DNA of 64,000 nucleotides. Origin: Misgurnus anguillicaudatus. Taxonomy: Eukaryota; Chordata; Actinopteri; Cypriniformes; Cobitidae. Below, piece after piece: positions 27,801 to 39,800 of this stretch. The stretch is taken from NCBI RefSeq assembly GCF_027580225.2, contig NC_073346.2:13232001-13296000 (forward strand), given 5' to 3'. The notes under the pieces were generated by a model. That model ran no database searches. It saw nothing but the letters and a program-made list of their open reading frames with translations, and was not told the origin of the DNA. Every line of letters starts with the position of its first letter. The stretch's first letter is position 1. The position numbers were made by a program, and so were the translations under genes.

Positions 27801-30800
27801 TGACGTAAGCAATTTCGCACCTGTGAGTGGCAGAATGTACAAAAAATAAAACAAGAAGAATACGGCAAAGATATTGGCTTTTGTGCAGAAAACTGTTTCT
27901 GTTTTTTTGTATTTCTGTTTATGCATTCCGAAATTGCAATATAGGTCTAGTGCTGTGGCGGTGAAGGAATTTCTCTGGCAGTGGTTTTTCTTGCTAGCGC
28001 ATATGCGGTTTTATCTTCTTAATATATCCTGATTGTAGTGCCAAGTAAATATCTATATTGGTATTATTAATGTTACATATATTGTTGCTTTTTTATAAAT
28101 GTGACGTTTAAAAACAAATTCAGTGGGCATATTTATTTATTTGTAAATGCAGAATGAGGAGCAATTGAGGTAAAACGCAAGGTAAGATAACGTAACACGT
28201 CTTTCCCTTTATGATTAAATTATTTAGACAATACATCTACAGCCAAATATTAATTTGTAAAACGAAAATCATTTAATGTAATATTAAGCACATTGTCTAG
28301 GCTTGTTTGCATTGTCTAGTGCAAATGTACGCGGACCCTCGGTCAATGCGGGGTATTGAAGTAAAAGTGCACGCAGCATTTGTGCTCATGTAAATGTACA
28401 AAATAAATGCCATACAGAAGGCATTGCATATTAATATATGGCATTTTTTCAGTAGGCCTATGTAAATTACAACATAGCAATACCAATATAGTATGAAAAC
28501 AAATTAATCATTATTTAAATAAAGTTTCAGAGATAGCCTACATTTTTAGTCATTTAAATATTCTCATCATTTCAGAACAAGCTTAGGCTACCATAACAAC
28601 GTACATTGGGCTATATCATGTGTTCCTTTGGTCGAAAATATGTAAAAAATATATATATGGGTAAAAAACACCGAACAAAAACGTTTAAGCTAAACAGAAG
28701 CTCCATAATAATCTGGAAAACGTCGTCTCCGCGTATGATCATCATGTTTAATATAGTCTCTTGTTCATTGACAATTTATTTTGCATTTATTATATGAGTA
28801 AAAAGTGTAAAACAATAAATGCATATCTTATAGCTATTAAACATGGACATTCCGTTGCTTTTTATTCTCTGTCACGCCAGCCCTTTTAATATCCATTCAT
28901 TTATAAACTGTACTACAGCGACTTTGGCACAGCTTGGATTACACAAAATTGCGACATTCTTTGTCCATCCTATACTGTTTAAACCAGTGGCCTCTACACG
29001 GAGTCTAATAATTTTTATATTTATTTATTACATATTTTAGTTGGCTTATTTTATGTTTAGATTGTAAATAATGATAAACATATTAACAAGTAAAGAAAAA
29101 TCAACAGTATTACAAAGTAAAACAAAAAAGTTTTAATATCAAAAAGTAGCCCTCGTTTTATACACTCTCTCCTGTTTCCGCACACATCCAAAGCTGTGAC
29201 CGGACATCACAAAAACACGTATGACAGGTTTTTCAGGCAAAGAAGCTGATCAAGAGGTCATTGAAAGGACCTGTCATATTTGTCATGATGTCCGGTCACC
29301 GGAGTGTGTGTGTGCGCGAAACATATAGCCAGCTATAGAGTTGTCGTCCAGATTTGAGGTAGCAGTGCCACATTTGTCTTTCTTCTTCTGTGTTTTGTAC
29401 ATTCTGATTGGTCAACTTCAAGTGCTTTGCCAGATCGTCTCGTTCACCCGCACCAACACTACGAATTTATACCGACAGCTCCCGAACTTTTTTGACATGT
29501 TTAAAAATTATCGGGAGGTCGTAAGGTGCTCGTAACCTGCTCGGCTCGGCTCGTAATTCCTCTCACACGGTGCGAGCCGCGACCATACGAGCAGGAACGA
29601 TTTGGTCCCGAGAAAAAAAAATCGCATGCGAACTCCTACGACAGCAAAAATCGCACCGTGTACGCCCGCCTTTAGTCGTGACTAATCGTGAGGCAGCACT
29701 AATGGGTAATGCTGACATTGAGAAAGCAATGTGGTTGATGTGGGGCCAATTTAACAATATATTATTAAAATTATTGCGAGACATGCAGAAAATCGGTGAA
29801 ACTAAATTAATGTTTAGAAATATTCACAAAACATTTGTACAAATAAATTTTTTTTTGTTACCTAAGAGTGGTATTGGCTATTATTTGGTCAATAAAAATG
29901 TAGGTCTGGATTTTTTGCTCGTCTATCTCTTTGTAAAAACAATAATACACAAAAATGCAAAATAATTAGAAATGCACCAACAATACGCCCAATAATAGGT
30001 ATTTCTAAAAATAAAAATGCAGCATTTTTAGTTACTAAAAGTAGTTTTTAAATTTTTAAGTCAAACTAGGCTATTATTTAATCAATGAAGATTTTTATGT
30101 CTGGACTTTTTTGCTTGTCTGTCTTTTTGTAAAAAACAATGATACACAAAAATAATTAGAGATGCACTGATATATCGGCCAATAATCGGTATTTGTACAA
30201 ATAAAAATGCTGCATTTTTAGTTACTAAAAGTAGTTTTTAATTTTTTAAGTCAAACTATAGGCTATTATTTAAAAAACAATGATACACAAAAATAATTAG
30301 AAATGCACCGATATATCGGCCAATAATCAGTATCGGTCAATAAAAGCAATTATACCACGGGTCTGTTGAATGCTGTATTCTGATTGGCTGAGAAATGTTC
30401 CGTGGGTATGTATTAATATCTGATAACCGCACACCTAACTTGTCAAATCTTAAAAATAGGCACCAGAGCAATGTTTGTGGTAACCGTGGTATAAGAGGAA
30501 TAATTGACAACGGTGCTTTGAATTAATTGAAAATAATGCACACCCATCCACCTTGGGTGTGCATTATTTTCTTATAATTCAATGGCCCGTCTTCAATTAT
30601 TCCTTACTTATTTTACATGTTTAAATACAGCCGATAGTCATGGACAAAATATCCTTTGAATAAGAAAGAAATGGTATGAAGTTGAGCTCTGTGTATAGAA
30701 AATGTAAAGAAACTTCACTAGCTTAATGTTCAATATAAATGATTATTATATGAATGCATAATTTAATCTTCAGAATTTAGTTAATGCAAGCTAATATAAC

Positions 30801-33800
30801 CGCCAAACTATTTGGCATTGGTATCTGCAGATATCAGTATAAATAATTGTTATCGGTGGAAACATTTTATATTGGTGCATCTCTAAAAATAATACAACAT
30901 GAACAACTACATTTTTTTTTTACCTGTTTTTGACATCTGAGTGGCTTTTCATAAGGAACAACACATTGCAGGACCAGAAAGACTGATGGACCTATACCAA
31001 AAATAAATAAAAAATGTTTCAAAATAAAAAAGTCAAACAAAAGTCAGCTAATATACTGTATAGACCAGTGGTTCTCAAATTTTTTCCGCGTGCGGCCCCT
31101 CTTGTGTATGGGGCATTCCTTCGCGGGCCCCCCAAAGAAAATTTATGACAAAAACTGTTCTAAAATTTAACATTTTAATTAAACAAAACATATTAAGTTA
31201 TACAAAGTAGTTCTGTTGGTTAGTAGCCTTATTTTTTTAGGTTTAATTACACAGAATTCAAGATAAATGAATGTATTTTATAAAATGTCATAAAACTGGG
31301 GCCCCCCTGGCACCATCTCGCGGCCCCCCTGGGGGCCCCGGACCCCAGTTTGAGAACCACTGGTATAGACCATGGCGGTCACAATGTATTAATAGTTAAA
31401 GCATTGCAACATGTAAACAACATGTATTTTTATATGTTAATGAAATGTGTAATCTAAAGCAGTTCTCATTATAATAAAATCTGAAGGAACCTTTAATAAA
31501 ATTGTTGTTCAAACCCTAACCTCATTTATCATTTTGATGCTTAATGTGTCAGTTTGCAAGTTTGTATCAGGTCACATTCATTCATCTTTAATTCAGCCTC
31601 CAATTTTAGTACCTTACACACTTCAGATTTAATTTCATACCAGATGCATCTTGCTTTGCGCTGGTTCTTTCAGCCGGACCCCATTCCCCTCCCGATATAT
31701 TGTTTCAGGTTCAACATCATTTCATCTCTTTCCTGTCACCTTTCCAGCTGTTGAGTGTAATTGATTAAAAACATCTATTCTCTCTTTGTTGTGTGTCTCA
31801 GATCTGCCCCTCTCTCTCCCCTCACCCTTTCTCGCTCTGCTTGGTCTGGGCGTCTGCAGATGAATAATAATGTTTTGCCAATCCTTTTCTCAGGCTGGTG
31901 ATGTACATCGAAAGAGACATCCGAAAGGCCACGCCGGCGAAGGAGCAACAAACCGGCAATGAATACCTGTCGAAATGCCTGACCCTCTTCATTCGTCACA
32001 CTGTGAACGAACTGCCAGCAATCCTGGGTAAATCAATCACAATACACCCAAAGAAGACGAAAAGCGAACGCAAAGAATTAACGAGAGAAGAAACGGAAAA
32101 ATGTGGGGATTGAGCATCCGATTTGATTGGTCTGTCTTTAATTACCTTTCTGATTGAATACGTGAGCGGGCCTCCAGGTATCGACCCGTTCTTCCTTTTC
32201 AATTTGCGAATCAGTGCCGCTACATACTACAGATCCCCAGTCGAAACCGGTTCAAACCGGTTCACGTCCTTGTGCGGGTTCATCCCGACATAGAGATGCA
32301 TGCACCTGCATTCGCCCCCGGCCACCTGCCCGCATGATCGTGTGGATTTGTTTGGCGAATGGTTGATTTCTCACTGCCTTTGTTTATGTGGGCTCTCTAC
32401 AGATGACATCCTGTCTGCGTTAGGGTGCATTGTGGGAAGGAAGCATCCATCTCCGACACAGGCCCGTCATCTGAAGCAGAGCCTCCCCATGATGGCTGTG
32501 GTGCTGCATCTACTCACCTCACAGGTGTGTGTGTGCGTCTGTGTCACGCTTTGCTCACCTTACCTTTTTGTATGCCTTTATAGGTTTTTGATCTGCACAA
32601 AAAGGTACCACTAGAAAAAAACACACTGTGTGGCCCTGCCTGTGTGGTTTAATAAATCATGTCAAAATGTAAGCATTAGTATCTGGGTTTGAAGCCTGTA
32701 GCTAGGGGTGGGCGATATATCGGTTGGTTGGTTAAGCCGTTTCAACACAAACAACAGAGCTATATGCGCGTGCTGTTTCTGTTTGAGATGAGCTGCTCAT
32801 TGAGCTTGTGAGCGTTATTGCTGCTTTATTGGCCTTAAATACACATATGCATCAAAATGCCAGATGCAAGTATTCTTATAAACATGACCATTTAGGTTTT
32901 AAGAGATAGTAAACAACTGAAAAAAGAAAATGCATGTGTAACAGTAAAACTGTTGTGATATATATCGTTATCATGATATAAAAGTACTCATAACCAGTGT
33001 TGGGCAAGTTACTGAAAATTAGTAATTAGTTACAGTTACTAGTTACTTCTTTTAAAAGTAATTGAGTTACTCTACCAGTTACTGTATATCAAAACTAATT
33101 AGTTACTAGGGAAAGTAACTTTTAAGTTACTTTTATGTCTGCTTTTTAAATGTAAATATGAACAGTACTGTACAGTCAAACAATAAAATGATATGGATGG
33201 TCTATTTTTCCTGTAAGACTCTAATATATCACATACTGTAGGAGCCAATTTTGCTTTAGATTCAACCTTTGAATATTTTTGTTAGAAATGTTCTTAATAT
33301 GTAAGCTTAGTTTATTTATGTATATCATTTAGACAAATATTCTGTATCTTTACATTGAAAATATATAGTGTGTTCAAATTGTGTATTGTCTCTTTAAGAA
33401 TTTGGAGACAATTGTGTCAACATGTCATATTTTCTAAAATAAATTATAATTTTTCTGATTCCATATTTATTGTAATAAGCCAGAAACGTCTCTGATGTGT
33501 CCTGCTGACAGGCGCGGCGTGCGCGTGCAGCAGCTGACGCAAATTATGGGTCCTCCAAAGGTTAGACCGTCTCATTTCAGTTCTCTTCGCGAACTTCTGA
33601 GGCTTCCACCTTGAAAGACAGAGTGCTCACCTTTTTAGGTCGCATGCTTAGCAGGGCGCGGCCATGGAATTCGGACACAGCTTGTGAAGCTTGCGGCGGT
33701 AGTGCGCTCTTTGTTCATATATTGTTTGTATATGTTTTCTGTTGGATTTAAATGATAGGATTAAAGGAAGATATTTAATCAGAAAACGGAGTACGTGGAT

Positions 33801-36800
33801 TGTTTTTTCCGACGGACACAGAGCGAGTGGATTGTTTTGTCGGATACGGAGCGAGTGAAACTGAAACTGAAACTAAATGCGCACTCACACATATGGAGTT
33901 TTAACACATTTTAACAGTTGTACAGTGCAGTGTGAATATTTTAGTGGAAACAACAATCGCGGATCGTTCTCATCCATGAAGGCCGATGTAAACATCTAAG
34001 ATATATATTAACATTTCTCAGATTTATTGCTTTTGTGGACTACAAATGCAAGTTAATGTCATACTGTGATTGCTTGGCAAAGATAATTTACAAACATGAG
34101 ACCGGATGGATTATGACTTGCGCACAATTTTTAAACAAAGGTATGTTGTCCCATTTAGATTTTTCATGTTCATTCTGCACTGTCAGCCATGATGAAGTTT
34201 AATGATTCATTGCGCCGCCCACCACGGTCATGCAACGTTAAATCAGAAATGTCTTCTCTGTAAGTGTTATTTTTTTACAAAATAGAGTAACGCGAGTAAC
34301 GAACTCATTTAAATTTCAGTAATTGTAATTGCGTTACTTGATTTAAAAAATACTTTGTTACATACTCGTTACTGATAAAAGTAGTGGAATTACAGTAACA
34401 CGTTACTTTGTAACGTGTTACTTCCATCACTGCTCATAACATAATATACGATTTATAATATATATAATTTACACAGATCACACAAACACCAACATTCAAA
34501 GTTTGCTGGTGTTTGTAGTTGTTTGTTAGAAAAGTATGAATTAGCATTAAGCTAATTGGTTAGAAGAGCCAAACAGCGTTGTCCTTAGTTTACATCCTTG
34601 CTATGACATTAAAGCAGCCCAACATGGCCTCACCCACTTTGTTGCGTGTTCCTGGTGGCAGGGTTTGTGGAAATGTTGGGGTTTGTGATGTTACTAACCC
34701 AGAAAGAAGCTCACTGTAGTATAACCCAGTGGTTCCCAAACTTTTTCAGCGTGCGGCCCCCCTTGTGTACGGTGCATTCCTTCACGGCCCCCCCAAAGAA
34801 AATTTGGGACAAAAAACTGTTATAAAACTCATCATTTTAATAAAAAAAACTTTAAATTATACAAAAAAGTAGTGCTTTTGGTTAGTAGCCTTATTTTTTT
34901 TATGTTTAATTACACAGAATTCATGATAAATTAATGTATTTCATAAAATGACATAAAACTGGGGCCCCCCTGGCACCATCTCGCGGCCCCCCTGGGCCCC
35001 CCGGCCCCCAGTTTGAAAACCACTGGTCTAACCAGCCGTTTGTGGTAGTTTATGAGAAGCTATTTTTGTTATAGAAAATATCTCCCTTTGCATTGAATTT
35101 TGAGGGCTCTATCATACAAATTCATTTGCGCCCAATATTGTGCCCATGGGCGTTCTGGTCTGAAAACGAGGTGTGTTCAGGCGCATTGTTGGCAAGTTGC
35201 TATTTTGAGGCAACTAAAATAGACCATGCCATTGACCAACTAAAACCTGGTCTGAAGTCTAAAGTCAATGGCGCAATATGGTTTTTGTTATTTAATGAGC
35301 GCCTTATGCGTCTATAAACGGGACGACAACGCGGGTTTGCTTATCACACACATGGATGCGCAGCAGCACAAAAACGCTTTAAAATATGAAAGATTAAAGG
35401 ATTGAAATGTAAAAGATTATTATTGAGTCTCTTGGACATAAATGAGGACCGATTATGCGACTTTAGAAGGCGTAAAGAGTTGCTTCATCTGTAGCCTGGT
35501 AAGTAAATTAATGCTTTGCTTTAAACAAATGCATCTATTTTTAAATGTTTTTAAATGCTACCTTACGGATTTATTGTATATCTTGATTGTTGTTGTTATG
35601 CCCCCGGAAGTAATTGAAACTTCACAACTTTATTGTCCACTCGAGGCCAGAAAATAAACAGTGACATAATCGATTATGGCACTTTGCTGCATCGATGCTG
35701 AATCGTGCATGCGCGCATTGCGATGCATTGCTGAATCGATTATTGTTGACACCCCTAGTACAAACCTTTTCTTGCATATTATTTTATGAGATTACATTGA
35801 TTATGTAGGATATTAATACATTTACAGCAATTAAAATATTGCTGTTTGTACTTCTATGACTGAAAGAAAACGTCTTTTAAAGGTTTTAATCCAAAAAAAT
35901 AAAAATTAAAACATCACAATTTTTTAACATTATTCTTAAATTGGGGGTCTTCTTACACAGACATAGCACCAGCGCAACTGGCTTTTAAAGGGGATGAGAG
36001 AAAAGACTCTCATTTATTTATTGCACGTTACGCCCAAAACACACCCATTACTCATTAGTAGAAAAGCAACAACCCTTTTCGACCGCGCACTCGGCGCACA
36101 AACCATTTTTCCCGTCGTTAAATTCGCAAAAGTGTCATGAAGACTTCACAAAAAAACACTTCGTCTTTACTGTATGAATAAAATGTACACACATTTGTAT
36201 GAAGTATAACAGTTCTTTAGTGAAGAGCAGAGAGTGATTTTATTGAGAGATGAATTAGGTTACTGCAGCTTTAAAACGTGAGAGAGAGATCGCTCTGTTC
36301 ACGTGCACTGATGACATGCTGCTGTGTGCGCGCACGTTGGGTGTACGCGGACATGAGCAGCTGTGAGGAAAATGAACATTTAAAGTGTCAAAACTTTAAA
36401 ATGCATGCAAATAATAAACTTTCGGCATGAGGATGCAATTGTCCGTGATAGATAGTGTTGTAAACGCTGTTTGATGGGAATGTGAAGACGTGTTGCGTTG
36501 TTAGGACCGGAGCATGTCATCATAGAAAGCACACATATCTCTATAAAAGGCAAAGAGAGAAATCCAAATCTGCACATCGCACATGTGCAACAGGTTATAA
36601 AAATGCTCACACTGCGTAACAGTGGTCTCTAATTGCAACCGCACTTAGGATCCATATGATGACAGAAGTAAATAGAAAGATCAGTTCATGAGATTGGCAA
36701 ATTTAGCGAGTACCGATCGAGTCATTTAATAGAGTTATTGGCCGATACCGATCTCCGGTTGATGGATCGGCGCATCCCTAATCACAATCATGGACGCCTT

Positions 36801-39800
36801 TAACAGCTGAGAAATATTTACTCTTGGCCAGTGTGGCAAGAAGTTAATTGTGGTCACTGGGTGGAAGCAAATGGTAGGAATTGTAACAGGTAGAATGGGA
36901 ACAGGGTGTATTTGTGTATAAATGACCCAGTGAATGAAGTGAAAGATTGAACCAGCCAAAATTAATTTACCCAAAGCGTCAACACGGTGCAAAATTTCAG
37001 TCTTTATCTGCAGTGATAATAAAGAAAGAATGTGATGTACCTGCATGTCACTCGCTGTGTTAATCACTGTGTGTGTGTCTAAATGAAATCATCTATTAAA
37101 GAGCTTCACACACACATATAAATATATAAACAGAGATTATTACCAGCTGCCAAATGGTGCAAAATTGGATTTACTGCTGACACATTCAGTCACAGCGAAA
37201 TGGATATGAAGGGATGTGGTGCTCTCAGAGAAAGATGTTTGTCAGTAAGAGCTGATGAGTCTCTATACTGATTAAATACAGTTTAAAGCTCGGGCAGGAT
37301 TCGCCATGGATTCGCTGGCAGATTGAGATGTCTCATTTAAAGGACTGGCGCTGATAGAGCCGTCTGTCTGGTAGTTCAGCTGCTATTAACTCATCTGAGG
37401 AGGACACGCTGATATGTCCATTAACACAGAGCTGCAGTGGGTGGTGTAGGACTCTGATAGGCAGTTCTTTTCTTAGACCGTCTGTTTTTGTGCATGGGAG
37501 TCGTAATAAATCCACTACATATGTGGTAATCGGTTTAATGGTCCTCACATGCTACTTTTCAAGATAGTGTCAGCATCTATTAAAGTTTTCAACACTTTAA
37601 AAAATGCTGGGTTATTTTTAACCCAGCGTTTGAAGTCAACATGTTGTATTTTAACCTATACTATATGCTGGGTTCTTTCAACACAAATGCTGCATTTTGA
37701 TGGGTTAAATGTAAACATTTTCTGGGTTCTTTAAAGGGATACTCAAGCCAAATATCAAAATGACCCCATGATTTACTCCCCCTTAAGCAATCTGAGATAC
37801 AGATGTCCATCATCTTTCATACAGACACATTTGGAGTAATTTTAGTAAATGTCCTGGCTTTTCCAAGCTTTATAATGGTAGAAAACAGGGATCAGGAAAC
37901 AACTTCCGACTTAAACAGCAAAAAAGTGCATCCATCTTTCACAGAAGTAATCCACATGGCTCCAATGGATTAATAAAGGTCTTCTGCGGGTAATCGATGT
38001 GATTTTGTAAGAAAAATATTCATATTTCAAACTTTATAAACTATAAAAACAAGCTTCCGCTTACTGCTCCGTCTTAGACTCACATGATTCACGAGAGAGT
38101 TTTAGCATAGTGAATGTAGGTTGTCATAAAATATTGATATTTTTGTCTTATGCTGCGTTCACACCAGCCGCGGTAGAGGCGTCAATCGCGAGTGATTTCA
38201 ATGTTAAGTCAATGTAAAGACTCGTCTAGTTCCCGCAAATGGCGCGAATTGAGCGTGGCCGCAGCAAACGCGTGAGTTGAAAATTTTGCACTTTGGCGGA
38301 AAAACTCGGCGTGTTAACCCCCAGGGGGGCCGCGAGATGGTGCCGGGGGTCCCCAGTTTTATGACATTTTATGAAATACATTAATTTATCATGAATTCTG
38401 TGTAATTAAACCTGGCTATTAAGGCTACTAACCAACAGCACTTCTTTTTTGTATAATTTAATGGTTTTTTTTTTTTATTAAAATGTTCAGTTTTAGAACA
38501 GTTTTTTGTCACAAATTTTCTTTGGGGGGCCGCGAAGGAATGCACCGTACACAAGGGGGGCTGCACGCTGAGAAAGTTTGGGAACCACTGTGTTAACCAA
38601 TAAGGAGCGTGCTCTAGTAGTCACATGATTACAGGAAGCGAGCAGAGTCGCAGAAGCTCCTCCCATGACGCGAATTTCAGCGTGAATGTCTCGATGACAA
38701 GAATTTGACGCCCAAACGCGGCTGGTGTGAACCCACGGGTACAATATCACATGGATTACATGTAAAAAACTTATTAACACCTTGGAGCCATGTGGATTAC
38801 TTTAAACAAATGTGTTTGTTTAAAAGGTTATGGACATATGCTTTAGGGTGAGTAAATCATGGGGTCATTTTGATATTTGGCTTTAACCCAATGGCTGGGT
38901 TTGTCCCTTTTTGACGCAAAACTAGGTTGAACATAGCCCAGTGTAATTTCCTCATCAATCTAAAATAATGAATGACGGTGCTTTCAAACCGCCACTGGCG
39001 AGACCGTCAATAAAAGTTCTGGCTGCCCTGCCAACGACGCTATAGAAAAAGTGTAATGGACGCTCGGACGCTTGAATGCATTCTCTGGTATCCTCTTAAG
39101 CAGAGGTTTTCGCCTTCCGATTGGTTGCCGCCAAATGTTTTCGCCTTACAATTGGTTGCCGCCGAACCGTGTCATAGCTTATTTTCATAAAGTTGAGCTG
39201 ATTTCAACTCTCCTCGACGCTCACACCGTACATGACGTGCCGCTGCTTGCCGGAGCTCGTCGCCTTCTCATTGAAAATGAATGACTTACGACTACTTTAA
39301 CGCTCTTGCCAGTGGCGGTGTGAAAGCACAGTGTGACACTTATATTAACTAACACTTATAGAATAATTGATAACACTAAATTAACACTAATTTCCAGAAA
39401 TTGTTCAGAAAACCATGATAATATTGATATCCGTGGTAATTTTGGTCACTATAACTGTAATGTAACATTTTCATACCGTTTCATCTCTAGCAGTAAATTT
39501 GTAGTTAATAGTAAATATGCGTTACTAAAATGTCACCAGTAATGTACATAAGTATCTGTTTAATGTTTACTATCCGTCTATAATGTCAATCAGAGAGCTT
39601 CTTTCTGCATTAGTGGGGGGTGATTGTCTGACAAATTGACCAGATTTTAGCCGATAGTCAAAAACCTGGCCCTGTGAAACTACACAGTGTGTGTTTTTGC
39701 TAATATTAAGAAAAAGGCTGGAGGGCATAACTGGTTGTCTTCCCAGTAGCAGGTTGGTCTGCATCTTTGAGACTTCACTGGTCTCTGATGCCCTTGAGCC

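Larger units (their letters stand above)
9444..31893 (+). other. ulk4 intron (22.4 kb, the longest in the window)
   Basis: It is filled with transposon remnants and repeats listed separately, plus repeat-poor stretches at about 15.3-15.7, 19.09-19.85 and 25.37-25.95 kb. Segments where I recognise nothing: 9444-10358, 10836-11300, 11950-12560, 18612-19085, 19850-20140, 20180-20810, 23282-23950, 24875-25370, 31371-31893. No host gene, on either strand, could be supported in it. Confidence 0.65.
37590..38945. mobile_element. Four-level nest of TIR elements
   Basis: Outermost: ends ACACTTTAAAAAATGCTGGG (37591) and CATAGCCCAGTGT (about 38943), with GGGTTA/TAACCC inside. Second: AAGCCAAATATCAAAATGAC (37747) to GTCATTTTGATATTTGGCTT (38884), near-perfect arms. 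Third: the GC-rich MITE 38157-38732. Innermost: the hAT MITE 38321-38590. The order gives the relative ages of the four insertions. Confidence 0.8.
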
